In this document: positions 45,298-54,075 of the stretch, piece by piece | How the letters are laid out: every line of letters begins with the position of its first letter | Position numbering within the stretch: the first letter of the stretch is position 1 | Assembly (NCBI GenBank): GCA_049317545.1 | Contig: JBMOIB010000005.1 | Location: 1-64,000 of the forward strand | Length of the DNA: 64,000 nt | Origin: REEB506 sp049317545 | GTDB taxonomy: Bacteria > Pseudomonadota > Alphaproteobacteria > Caulobacterales > Aquidulcibacteraceae | Reading direction: 5' to 3' | Made by a program: the position numbers and the translations under genes | The notes under the pieces: model-generated | The model's input: the letters and a program-made list of their open reading frames with translations, nothing else | The model's database searches: none | Told to the model about the DNA's origin: nothing

Positions 45298-46749
45298 TCA
45301 TGCCGCCTGCCCCGAACTGAGATCGGCGAACGCGCGCACGACGCGCGTTTCGTCGACGGTTTCATCGCCCGCCGCGCGTGCGGCGCGCTCGGCGGCGTCG
45401 CGCAGGCGCTTGGCCGCGGAAATGCGCACCAGGACAGGCTGGGCTTCGACGAGATCGTCGAGCGCCTGTTTGGCGCGATCATCCCAGGCCAGTTCCTTGT
45501 GCGGACGAGCAGGCGTCGCTTCGACGGCGTCCATCTGAGTCGCGAGCGGGAGGATCGCGAACAGCGCGTCGAACAGCGCGTTGCAAACTTCCTGCACGAG
45601 GAAGGTCGCGCCGGAATAGCCCATGAAGGGCGTCCCGGTGTGGCGGCGGATGACAGCGCCCGGGAATGAGGCCGGCACATAGAGCGCACGCGAGCCGAGC
45701 TCGGCCATGTACATGCGCTCGTTGTAGGAGCCGAACATCACAAGCGGCGGGGTGTCCTTGATCGCCTGGCGCACGGCCGCATTGTCCGGCTTCACGCCGG
45801 CGCTGCGCGCGAACGAAAACGTGCACGGCAGGCCAAGGTCTTCCTCGAGGAAATGCCGGACGCCGCGCGCATAGGTCTCGGTCGCCACGATCGCGAAACT
45901 CGCCGTGCCGAAGAAATCCTGCGTGACTGACCGCCACAGATCCCAAAGCGGTTTGATCGTCGTGTGCTTCTCGCGCTCGATGAACGGCTCAGGATCGCAG
46001 CCCGTGAGTTCGCCAAGCGTGCGCAGGAATTTCGTCGTCGAGGTCAGGCCGATCGGCGCCTGCAGATAGGGCCGCTCGAGGACTTCGCAGAGATTGCGGC
46101 CGAACTCGCGATAAAGACAGACATTGACCTCGGCGTCAGCGAGCTTGCGGATATCGGCCAAATGGCTCCCGAGCGGAAACACCATATTGACCTCGCACCC
46201 GGCCCCTTCAATCAGCCGGCGGATCTCGGCGAGATCGGACGGCATGTTGAACGTGCCGTAGATCGGACCGATGATGTTGACCTTCGGCTTTTCGCCGTCT
46301 TTGCGCGGCTTCGGCTTCGGCATTTTCTTCGGGCCGAACTGCGTCCACAACCAGGTCAGCGCGCGATCCGCGCTTTGCCATTGGTCTTCGTCGATCGTGC
46401 GCGGCAGGAAGCGCTGGATGTTGGTGCCTTCCGGCGTCACGCCGCCGCCGATCATCTCGGCGATCGAGCCCGTGACGACGACCGCGGGCAGAGCCGGATC
46501 GAGCGTTTTCCAGGCGCGTTTCATGGCGCCTTCCGTTCCCGTCTTGCCGAGCTCGTCTTCGCCGAGGCCGGTGACCACGATCGGCAGCTCATGCGGCGGC
46601 AAACCGTCCGTGTAGTGCAGAACCGAGGTGACCGGCAGGTTCTCGCAGCCGACAGGGCCATCGATGATGACCTGCAGGCCCTTGATCGCGGTGAAGGCGT
46701 AGACCGCGCCCCAATAGCCGCCGGCGCGGTCGTGATCGAGGATCAACAT
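45298..46749 (-). CDS. bchZ: Chlorophyllide a reductase, subunit Z
   Basis: 483 residues, NifK-like. MLILDHDRAGGYWGAVYAF and GPVGCENLPVTSVLHYTDGLPPHELP (in parts) near the start, VVTGSIAEMIGGG, FMGYSGATFLVQEVCNALFD near the end. With BchY and BchX it reduces ring B of chlorophyllide a, the step that gives the bacteriochlorin. 40 bp after bchY. Confidence 0.97.
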   Translation of the reverse strand: MLILDHDRAGGYWGAVYAFTAIKGLQVIIDGPVGCENLPVTSVLHYTDGLPPHELPIVVTGLGEDELGKTGTEGAMKRAWKTLDPALPAVVVTGSIAEMIGGGVTPEGTNIQRFLPRTIDEDQWQSADRALTWLWTQFGPKKMPKPKPRKDGEKPKVNIIGPIYGTFNMPSDLAEIRRLIEGAGCEVNMVFPLGSHLADIRKLADAEVNVCLYREFGRNLCEVLERPYLQAPIGLTSTTKFLRTLGELTGCDPEPFIEREKHTTIKPLWDLWRSVTQDFFGTASFAIVATETYARGVRHFLEEDLGLPCTFSFARSAGVKPDNAAVRQAIKDTPPLVMFGSYNERMYMAELGSRALYVPASFPGAVIRRHTGTPFMGYSGATFLVQEVCNALFDALFAILPLATQMDAVEATPARPHKELAWDDRAKQALDDLVEAQPVLVRISAAKRLRDAAERAARAAGDETVDETRVVRAFADLSSGQAA

Positions 46750-46789
46750 GACGGCGCCTCCGCGGCGCTGGAGATGGTCAGAGGACGGA

Positions 46790-48325
46790 TCATGTGCCCA
46801 CGGCCTCCTCGGCCTTGCGCAACGCATCCATCTGCTTGGCGAACCGCGCCTTGAATTCCGGCCGGTCGCTTGGCGTATCTTCCCAGACGCCCGTCGCGTG
46901 TCCCGTCCCGACGCCTTCGAAGAAGTCCTGCATCCGGTCGAAGCGCGCCTTGTTGGCGAGCGCGGCGTTGATCACCGTCGCCAAAGAGCCGGCGCCTGCC
47001 GGCCCCATCAGCGGCCGCGCGGAGATCAGATTGGTGAAATAGAGCGCAGGAATGGCGCGCTCCTTGGCGTGCTGCACGACCGGCGTGGTGCCAATGGCGA
47101 GATCGGGCTTGAGCGCGTCGACGGCGGCGAGATCGTTTTCGAGCGAGGCGCGGAACTGCACGGGAATGCCCCGCGCTTCCAGCCATTCGCGGTCGGGATC
47201 GGACCAACGCGTGCGCGGGCACGCCGTGCCGACATAAGCGACGTCGGCGCCGCTCTCCACCAGAAGCCGCGCCACGAGAAGTTCGGATCCCTCGTAACCG
47301 CTGAGCGTGATGCGTCCCTTGATCGGCTTTGCAGCCAGCGCACCCGCGATCGCCGGCAGGAAGGCGTTCTTGGCGGAATCGACTTTCGCTTGCGCAATAC
47401 CGCAGGCGGCGCCGACCGCGTCGAGCCACGCGGCCGTGCCATCCCGCCCGACAGGAGCCGAGCCGATCACCGATCGGCCAGCCGCTTCGAACTCGCGCAC
47501 GCAGGCGGTATAAAATGGATGGATCGCCGCGACGGCGGCGCAGTCGAGCGCAGCGTAAAGCTCGCGCCATTCGCGCGTTGGCACGACCGGGCCCGCCGCC
47601 AGGCCAAGCGGTTCGAGCATGCGGCCGATTCCCACGGGATCGGCGGGAAACATCTCGCCAAGCAAGGCGATCGTCGGCTTGTCGGCGCGCTCGCGCGGCG
47701 CCGCGACCGGGCCGGCCTCGGCCTCTTTGCGGGCGTAGGCGAGCATGGCGCCGGCCAGCACGTCCTTGGCCTCCGCGTGCGTCGGTATGCCGAAGCCCGG
47801 TACGTCGATGCCGATGATGCGCACGCCGTTGATCTCTTTCGGGAGCAATTGCAGCGGCACGCCCGACGCCGTCGGCACGCACAGGTTCGTCACGACGATC
47901 GTGTCGTAGAGCGCCGGATCGGCGAGCTGGAACACGGCGTCGCGAATGTCTTCGAAGAGCTTGCCCGTGACCAAAGTCTCGGAATTGAACGGCACATAGC
48001 CGACCGAGCGACGCGCGCCATAGAAGTGCGACGTGAACGTCAGCCCATAGACGCAGCAGGCTGATCCCGAGAGCACCGTGGCGGTGCGCCGCATGCGCAG
48101 ACCGACCCGCAGCGACCCGAACGCCGGGCACATGCTCTGAGGCTGATCGTGGGGTCCCTGCGGATAATCAGCCGCATAGCGCGCGAGGATTTCAGACTTG
48201 CCGGCTTGTTCGGCGGCCTTGCGCAATTCTCCGGTCGAATGGCAGCCGCCCGCATCCACGCGCACCGGCTCTGACGCCGTGTCGCCAAGGGGGGCCCTGC
48301 CCTGATCGGAGACGTGTTCGCTCAT
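46790..48325 (-). CDS. bchY: Chlorophyllide a reductase, subunit Y
   Basis: 511 residues, NifD-like. QSMCPAFGSLRVGLRMRRTATVLSGSACCVYGLTF (in parts) has the cluster cysteines and VTNLCVPTASGVPLQLLP follows. A 60-residue polar N-terminal extension precedes the core. Forms the catalytic component with BchZ. The 4-bp gap to bchX shows operon structure. Confidence 0.97.
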   Translation of the reverse strand: MSEHVSDQGRAPLGDTASEPVRVDAGGCHSTGELRKAAEQAGKSEILARYAADYPQGPHDQPQSMCPAFGSLRVGLRMRRTATVLSGSACCVYGLTFTSHFYGARRSVGYVPFNSETLVTGKLFEDIRDAVFQLADPALYDTIVVTNLCVPTASGVPLQLLPKEINGVRIIGIDVPGFGIPTHAEAKDVLAGAMLAYARKEAEAGPVAAPRERADKPTIALLGEMFPADPVGIGRMLEPLGLAAGPVVPTREWRELYAALDCAAVAAIHPFYTACVREFEAAGRSVIGSAPVGRDGTAAWLDAVGAACGIAQAKVDSAKNAFLPAIAGALAAKPIKGRITLSGYEGSELLVARLLVESGADVAYVGTACPRTRWSDPDREWLEARGIPVQFRASLENDLAAVDALKPDLAIGTTPVVQHAKERAIPALYFTNLISARPLMGPAGAGSLATVINAALANKARFDRMQDFFEGVGTGHATGVWEDTPSDRPEFKARFAKQMDALRKAEEAVGT

Positions 48326-48329
48326 TCCG

Positions 48330-49319
48330 TCAGACCTCGTCGTAAACGACTTCGAGGGATTTCTTGGCGACGAAGCTCGCGCCGCGCATGTCGGCCTGGC
48401 TCGCCGGCAGGAGCGTCACGTTCGCGCCCGTCGACTCCGGATCGAACAGGGCCAGGAGCCCGTCGCCGGTCAGCGGTTTTGGTCGTTGCGGCGGAGCCAC
48501 TTCGACGCTGTGCGCGAGCGCCTCGAACAGCGAGCCCCAGCGGCCGTCCGGCCGGCCGACGATCTCGTAATTGGCGCTCTTGCGACGGATGTCGTCATCG
48601 GCGGGGATCGCGGCGAGCACCGGGATGCCAACCGCATCCGCAAAGGCCTGCGCTTCGCCCGTGCCGTCGTCCTTGTTGATGACTAGGCCGGCCACGCCGA
48701 CATTGCCGCCGAGCTTGCGGAAGTATTCCACCGCAGAGCAGACATTGTTGGCGACGTACAAAGATTGCAGGTCGTTCGACCCGACGACGATCACCTTCTG
48801 GCACATGTCGCGCGCGATCGGCAGGCCGAAGCCGCCGCACACCACGTCGCCCAGGAAGTCGAGCAGGACGTAGTCGAAATCCCAATCATGGAAGCCGAGT
48901 TTTTCGAGCAGTTCGAAGCCGTGGATAATGCCGCGACCGCCGCAGCCGCGACCGACTTCCGGACCGCCGAGCTCCATCGCGAACACGCCGTCGCGCTTGA
49001 AACAGACGTCCTCGATGCGCACCTCTTCCCCGGCGAGCTTTTTCTTCGAGGAGGTCTCGATGATCGTCGGGCAGGCCTTGCCGCCGAACAGGAGCGATGT
49101 CGTATCCGACTTCGGATCGCAGCCGATCAGCAGAACGCGTTTGCCCTGCTGGGCCATCATGTAGCTGAGATTGGAGAGCGTGAAGCTCTTGCCGATCCCG
49201 CCCTTGCCGTAGATCGCGATGATCTGGGTCTTTTTCGTCGCTTCGCCGACCGGAACGGGATCCGGCTCGACATCGGCTTCGGCGCGCAAGTGCTTCTGCG
49301 CGATCAAGGTGACGCTCAT
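48330..49319 (-). CDS. bchX: Chlorophyllide a reductase, iron protein X
   Basis: 329 residues, NifH-like. Walker A AIYGKGGIGKSFTLSNLSYM, cluster Cys in GGPEVGRGCGGRGI and LDFLGDVVCGGFGLP. ATP-dependent electron donor to BchYZ. The Ser-Phe after the Walker lysine (KSFT) is the normal BchX variant that separates it from BchL (KSTT). ATGA overlap with bchC. Confidence 0.97.
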   Translation of the reverse strand: MSVTLIAQKHLRAEADVEPDPVPVGEATKKTQIIAIYGKGGIGKSFTLSNLSYMMAQQGKRVLLIGCDPKSDTTSLLFGGKACPTIIETSSKKKLAGEEVRIEDVCFKRDGVFAMELGGPEVGRGCGGRGIIHGFELLEKLGFHDWDFDYVLLDFLGDVVCGGFGLPIARDMCQKVIVVGSNDLQSLYVANNVCSAVEYFRKLGGNVGVAGLVINKDDGTGEAQAFADAVGIPVLAAIPADDDIRRKSANYEIVGRPDGRWGSLFEALAHSVEVAPPQRPKPLTGDGLLALFDPESTGANVTLLPASQADMRGASFVAKKSLEVVYDEV

Positions 49320-50251
49320 GCGCAGCCTCTCCAATCCAGAACCATTTTGAGGCATTCGGCGTCGCCGAATGCGGTGCGGTAAGCTGCCTGCGCATCGCCC
49401 GCATCGGTGCGGTGCGTGAGCAAGGCGTCGAGCGAAAACAGACCGGCGTTCATGAGCGCCTTGACGCGGACCAGATCGTCCGGCTGCCACTCCGCGGCGA
49501 CGCGCAGTCGCGCTTCGCGCATGAAGGCCGGTGCGAATGCGAAGGCCAACGGCGCTTCGTAGAAACCGGCCAACACGATCTCGCCGCCCTTGGCGAGCCG
49601 TTGCACGAGCGTATCGAGCAAAGCGGAATCGCCGCTGGCGTCGTAGATCGAGGCGTAATTGCGCCGATCGTCCGTTTTCGGATCAATGACTGGATAAGGC
49701 TGCGTCGACCCGATGCGCAGGGGATTGGTTTCCCAAACGACCGGCGCCGGCGCGCCGGCTGCGATCGTAAGGCGCGCAAGGAGGCGCCCGAGCATGCCGT
49801 GGCCGATGATCAGGTCTGGCGGGGAGCCGCCGGAAATTGCGTGCTGGGCAGTGGCGGCGAGCGCCAGCAGGACGCCGCGTTCGGCCAGCCGCTCAGGCAT
49901 TTCGATCGCGCGGGCGCTCGGAATCACCACGCGACGCGCCGCGCCGCCGAACAGGCCGCGCGCGTCCTTGTAGCAGGTCGCTCCGGGGACGAAGACGCGC
50001 TCGCCGAGCCGATGCTGCGCCGCCTCGCCCACCTGAACGACGCGACCAACGGATTCGTACCCGGGCACCAGCGGGTAGCCCATTCCGGGAAAGGCCGGCA
50101 TGCGGCCTGTCCAGAACAGCTTTTCGGTGCCCGTGCTGATCCCGCTCCACTCGATCTCGACGACGACGTCGTCGGCGGCGGCCGGCTGCAACTCGAGCCG
50201 ACGCAGCGCAATCTGCTCAGGTTTTTCGAGGACGACGGCAATGGTGTCCAT
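49316..50251 (-). CDS. bchC: 3-hydroxyethyl bacteriochlorophyllide a dehydrogenase
   Basis: 311 residues of the medium-chain dehydrogenase family. MDTIAVVLEKPEQIALRRLEL start, GISTGTEKLFWTGRMPAFPGMGYPLVPGYE (in parts), NAD site DLIIGHGMLGRLLARL. Oxidises the 3-hydroxyethyl group to acetyl. ATG at 50251 has GGGAG nine bases upstream. The 150 bp before it hold a textbook PpsR-controlled promoter. Confidence 0.96.
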   Translation of the reverse strand: MDTIAVVLEKPEQIALRRLELQPAAADDVVVEIEWSGISTGTEKLFWTGRMPAFPGMGYPLVPGYESVGRVVQVGEAAQHRLGERVFVPGATCYKDARGLFGGAARRVVIPSARAIEMPERLAERGVLLALAATAQHAISGGSPPDLIIGHGMLGRLLARLTIAAGAPAPVVWETNPLRIGSTQPYPVIDPKTDDRRNYASIYDASGDSALLDTLVQRLAKGGEIVLAGFYEAPLAFAFAPAFMREARLRVAAEWQPDDLVRVKALMNAGLFSLDALLTHRTDAGDAQAAYRTAFGDAECLKMVLDWRGCA

Positions 50252-50338
50252 GGTCGCCTGCTCCCTCATCCGAAAGCCCGGAAGCTTTCCCAAATCATGG
50301 CCGCATCGCAGCGTGCGAAACGGTCCTGCGGCACGAGT

Positions 50339-50382
50339 TGTAAGTTTATTTTGACACTCAACAATGTCAACGCAAATTGATC
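50339..50382 (-). promoter_or_regulatory. bchC promoter with tandem PpsR/CrtJ palindromes
   Basis: TGTAAGTTTATTTTGACA (50339-50356) is a perfect TGT-N12-ACA. Exactly 8 bp further, TGTCAACGCAAATTGATC (50365-50382) matches except one base. On the minus strand TTGACA (50370-50365) and TAAACT (50348-50343), 16 bp apart, are the -35 and -10, so each palindrome covers one promoter element. This is the known CrtJ architecture of the Rhodobacter bchC promoter. Confidence 0.85.
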
Positions 50383-50401
50383 GCGTCTCGGCGCGGGGGC
50401 G

Positions 50402-51550
50402 CTAGGCGCGCGCTTCGATCAGCTCGATCAGGAGAGGGGTTGGTGGGACGATCCGGCGGACCTGGCGAAGCCCGGCCGCGCGCAGCATGTCGCAAACCTC
50501 ATGCGGGGCGCGCGCGCGTCCGGTGCCCATGCTGCGGAGGTAGATGTTGAAAAACGCGTCGCTCACGGCCGATCGGCCGCCCATCTGCTCGGCCACCAGA
50601 AGTCGACCGCCCGGCGGCAGCGCGGCGTGCGCCTTGCGCAATAGCGCCAGCGCTTCATCGTCGTCGTGGTCGTGAAGAACCCTAACAAGGGTAATGAGGT
50701 CGGCGCCGTGCGGCAGAGCGTCCCGGTGAAAATCCCCAGCGCAAACAGTCGCACGGTCCGCAAGGCCCGCGTCTCGAAAGGCCTTTTCGGCGCGCGCGGC
50801 GACGGCGGGAACATCGAACAGCACGAGGCGGCTGGTTGTCGCCTTTTGAGCAGCGGCGATCAGAAACGCGCCCTCGCCGCCGCCAACGTCCATGATCGCC
50901 TGCGCCCGCTCGATTGGATAGGCCGCCAGGATTTGCGCCGCAGCCATGGGTTGCGTCCGCGCCATCAGCGTCGAATAGGCGGCTGCGTCGTCTGCTCCCA
51001 CCTCGCGCGGCGCTTGAGCGCCGGCATACGGCCAGAATGCCGCAAGCCGGCCAGGCTGAGCGCCCCTAAAGAAGGCAACGGGATCGTTCAAGTCGGCGTA
51101 AAGCAGCCCATGGTGGGCGATGACGTCGCGCAGGCCGGGAGTCGCCAACAAGGCTGCTCCCTGAGGCCCCAGGGCAATGCGATCGCGGTCGAGGCGCTCC
51201 AATAGCCCAAGCGCCGCGGCTGCCTTGAAGAGCGTTTCCGCGCCTTGCGGCGGCAGTTCGACGAGCGCCCCCAGCGCCGAAGCGTCCATCGGGCCTGACG
51301 CCAACACCTCGAGGATTTTGAGTTCGACGCAAGCGGCCGCAACCTTCGCGTAGACAAACCCAACCACGACGTCGAACAGCGCCTCGGCGCGTTGAGCCAC
51401 GACGCCGCGGGTCAGAGGAAAACGCGCGGCCCAGGCCTGAAATCGCGGATCCATCAACAGGCGATTGCGCAGGCCGACCCAGCGCTCGCGCCACGAAGGG
51501 GCGGGGCTGTGGGGCCTTGTCAAGGACGCGGGGCTCGCTGCGAAAGCCAC
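50402..51550 (-). CDS. crtF: Hydroxyneurosporene/rhodopin O-methyltransferase
   Basis: 382 residues. An N-terminal dimerisation/winged region, then a SAM domain with IMDVGGGEGAFLIAAAQ and DLITLVRVLHDHDDDEAL, and GGRLLVAEQMGG. Methylates the tertiary 1-OH of acyclic carotenoids (SAM-dependent), a late step of spirilloxanthin synthesis. GTG start, 11 bp after the crtE stop, so crtEF is one unit leading into bchCXYZ-puf. Confidence 0.95.
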   Translation of the reverse strand: MAFAASPASLTRPHSPAPSWRERWVGLRNRLLMDPRFQAWAARFPLTRGVVAQRAEALFDVVVGFVYAKVAAACVELKILEVLASGPMDASALGALVELPPQGAETLFKAAAALGLLERLDRDRIALGPQGAALLATPGLRDVIAHHGLLYADLNDPVAFFRGAQPGRLAAFWPYAGAQAPREVGADDAAAYSTLMARTQPMAAAQILAAYPIERAQAIMDVGGGEGAFLIAAAQKATTSRLVLFDVPAVAARAEKAFRDAGLADRATVCAGDFHRDALPHGADLITLVRVLHDHDDDEALALLRKAHAALPPGGRLLVAEQMGGRSAVSDAFFNIYLRSMGTGRARAPHEVCDMLRAAGLRQVRRIVPPTPLLIELIEARA

Positions 51551-51561
51551 CCTGCCCGCGC

Positions 51562-52437
51562 CTAAGCGGCGCTGCGGGCGAGGCTTTTGGGCGTCAACCG
51601 CGAGGCTTGCATGCGAACCAGGTCACGCAGGTCCTGCGCCCCGGGGCAGTCCGGCACGGCGTTCACGGCGGCCTGAACTTGGGCTTGCAGGCGCGCCAGC
51701 GCGCCTTGGACGCCGAACTCGGCGACCGCACTGGGTCGCCCATGCGCGCGATCCTGGCCTGTCGGCTTTTGCGCCTCGTCGCCAGAAGAGACCGCGTCGA
51801 GCAGGTCATCGGCGGTCTGATAGGCGGCGCCGAGGTTGGCCCCGAGCGCGCGCCAGGGGGTCGGGTCGGCCCCGGCTGCAGCTGCGCCCGCCATCGTGGC
51901 CGCCACGAACAAGGCGCCGGTCTTGGCGTCGTGATAGCGGTCGAGGTCGATCGTGGCCTCGCTTTCCCAGGCTTGGCCGGCCACCAATCCGCCCGGCGCG
52001 CCGACGCCGCGGGCGATGATTTTGAGAACGCGGGGCAATCGCTCGACGGCGCCAGAGACCACGGCCGCGCGGGCCAGCGCCTCGAAGGCCATAACGATCA
52101 TGCCGTCCCCGGCGAGCAGAGCGATCGGTTCGCCAAACGCGACATGCACAGTCGGCTTGGCGCGGCGCAGATTGGCGTTGTCGAAGCACGGCAGGTCGTC
52201 GTGAACGAGCGAGGCGCAGTGCAGAAGCTCCACCGCGGCCGCGGCGGCGTCGGTCATGGCCGGGCGATCGTCCCCACACGCCGCCGCCACCGCAAGGGTG
52301 AGACGTGGCCGCACGCGCGCGCCGCCCGGAAAAACGGCGTAGCGCAGCGCCTTGGCGAGTTCCGGCGGGCAGCCGGGCCGCCCCGCGCCGGAGACGAGGG
52401 CCTCGAGGGCCTGTTCAATTCGCGACGTGTTGGTCAC
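51562..52437 (-). CDS. crtE: Geranylgeranyl diphosphate synthase
   Basis: 291 residues, trans-isoprenyl synthase. First Asp-rich motif LVHDDLPCFDNANLRR, second AYQTADDLLDAVS, and YAVFPGGARVRPRLTLAVA upstream. Makes GGPP for carotenoids and the BChl tail. GTG start at 52437 with GAGGG upstream. Divergent from crtD over 90 bp that include a perfect PpsR site. Confidence 0.95.
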   Translation of the reverse strand: MTNTSRIEQALEALVSGAGRPGCPPELAKALRYAVFPGGARVRPRLTLAVAAACGDDRPAMTDAAAAAVELLHCASLVHDDLPCFDNANLRRAKPTVHVAFGEPIALLAGDGMIVMAFEALARAAVVSGAVERLPRVLKIIARGVGAPGGLVAGQAWESEATIDLDRYHDAKTGALFVAATMAGAAAAGADPTPWRALGANLGAAYQTADDLLDAVSSGDEAQKPTGQDRAHGRPSAVAEFGVQGALARLQAQVQAAVNAVPDCPGAQDLRDLVRMQASRLTPKSLARSAA

Positions 52438-52469
52438 CGGCAGCCCTCGCAGAATTGGACAGTTTGATG

Positions 52470-52487
52470 TGTCGACATTGTTGGACA
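52470..52487. promoter_or_regulatory. PpsR/CrtJ site between crtE and crtD
   Basis: TGTCGACATTGTTGGACA fits TGTC-N10-GACA exactly. A half site GGACA ends 8 bp to the left (52457-52461), again the 8-bp spacing used by CrtJ pairs. It lies about 33 bp from the crtE start and 41 bp from the crtD start, so it can repress both divergent genes. Confidence 0.8.
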
Positions 52488-52527
52488 CTCGACGGCATAG
52501 TGTCAATCGCAGCCGGCGGAGAAACAC

Positions 52528-54075
52528 GTGCCAAAGGATCGGGTCGTCGTGGTCGGAGCCGGGATCGGCGGATTGAGCGCCGCGCTCGATCTGGCCGCGC
52601 AGGGCTTCGAGGTCGACGTCGTCGAGCGTGCGGCCGGTCCGGGCGGCAAGATGAGACGCGTGGCGGTCGATGGCGCGGCGATCGACGCGGGGCCGACGGT
52701 CATGACGATGCGCTGGGCGTTCGACGCCCTGTTCACCCGCGCCGGGCTCGACCTCGACGCCTTCGTACAGCTGACGCCCCTTAGCATCCTGGCGCGTCAC
52801 TTCTGGCCTGACGGCACCCAGTTGGACCTGTTCGCCGATCTCGACTCCAGCGCCGAGGCCATCGGCATTTTCGCGGGGGCGCGAGACAAGGCGGGCTTCA
52901 TCCGGTTTCACGCCGACGCGCAGCGGATGTTCAAGACGCTGCACACGACGTTCCTGGCTGCGCCGCGCCCCAGCATGACCGAACTCGCCGCCCGCGTCGG
53001 GTTTGGCCGCATTCTCGACCTCGCCGCGCTCTCCCCGTTCGAGACCATGTGGGCGCGGCTCGGGACTTACTTCAAAGATCCGCGTCTCCGACAATTGTTC
53101 GGCCGCTACGCCACCTATTGCGGCTCTTCGCCGTTTGCGGCGCCCGCGACCTTGATGCTCATCGCGCATGTCGAACAGGACGGCGTCTGGAGCGTCGACG
53201 GCGGCATGCACAACCTCGCCCGGGCCCTCGAGCGCGCGGCGATCGCCAAGGGCGCGCGCTTTCACTATCAGGCTCATGTCGACGAGATCGTGATCGACCG
53301 TCATCGCGCAGCCGGCGTGACGACCATTGACGGGCGACGCTTCGCCGCCGACGCAATCGTCTTCAACGGCGACCGCAATGCGCTGCGCGGGGGCCTGCTT
53401 GGCGCAGCCGCAGCCGACGCATCGCCGGGCCCTGCTGTGGCGACGTCGCTTTCGGCTTTGACCTGGTTGATCCGCGCACAGATCGACGATGCGCCGCTCA
53501 CCCGACACAATGTCTATTTCTCGTCGGACTATCCGCGCGAATTCGCGGACATCGCCGCCGGCCGCCTTCCGAACGACCCGACGATCTACGTCTGTGCGCA
53601 GGATCGCGACGATGCGCCGCATCAGCCCGACGCCGACCGATTGCTTGTGCTCGTCAACGCGCCCGCTATCGGCGCGGCCGGACCATTGAATTCAGCGGAG
53701 ATCGACCAGTGCGCGACCCGGACATTCCAGCGCCTGAACCGCAGCGGCCTGCGGCTGCGAAATCCGACGCTCGAACTGGCGACGCCGGAGACCTTCGAAG
53801 CGCTCTTCCCGGGGTCGAAGGGGGCCCTGTACGGGATGGCGTCGCATGGCTGGGACGCGCCGTTCAGGCGACCGGGGGCGCGGACGCGCGTACCGGGGCT
53901 TTATCTCGCCGGGGGGAGCGTACACCCGGGAGCGGGCGTGCCGATGGCGTCGCTGTCCGGCCAATTGGCGGCGCAGACCATGATGGCGGACCGCGCTTCG
54001 ACGCGCGCGTCCAGCCGGGCGGCTATGCCTGGTGGTACGTCGACGCGATCAGCGCGTGCGGCGCCCACGGGCTGA
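52528..54075 (+). CDS. crtD: Hydroxyneurosporene/methoxyneurosporene C-3,4 desaturase
   Basis: 515 residues, FAD phytoene-desaturase family. VVVVGAGIGGLSAALDLAAQG start, DAGPTVMTMRWAFD, the CrtD-specific LSALTWLIRA region, and C-terminal GLYLAGGSVHPGAGVPMASLSG. Introduces the C-3,4 double bond of acyclic carotenoids. GTG start. Its last 95 nt overlap the crtC coding frame; the tail after ADRAS is probably only that overlap. Confidence 0.94.
   Translation: MPKDRVVVVGAGIGGLSAALDLAAQGFEVDVVERAAGPGGKMRRVAVDGAAIDAGPTVMTMRWAFDALFTRAGLDLDAFVQLTPLSILARHFWPDGTQLDLFADLDSSAEAIGIFAGARDKAGFIRFHADAQRMFKTLHTTFLAAPRPSMTELAARVGFGRILDLAALSPFETMWARLGTYFKDPRLRQLFGRYATYCGSSPFAAPATLMLIAHVEQDGVWSVDGGMHNLARALERAAIAKGARFHYQAHVDEIVIDRHRAAGVTTIDGRRFAADAIVFNGDRNALRGGLLGAAAADASPGPAVATSLSALTWLIRAQIDDAPLTRHNVYFSSDYPREFADIAAGRLPNDPTIYVCAQDRDDAPHQPDADRLLVLVNAPAIGAAGPLNSAEIDQCATRTFQRLNRSGLRLRNPTLELATPETFEALFPGSKGALYGMASHGWDAPFRRPGARTRVPGLYLAGGSVHPGAGVPMASLSGQLAAQTMMADRASTRASSRAAMPGGTSTRSARAAPTG

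Noticed and set aside
52438..53622. Upstream extension of the crtE frame on the minus strand into crtD
   Set aside because: The GTG at 52437 gives the normal crtE N-terminus with a ribosome site; the extension is antisense to crtD.
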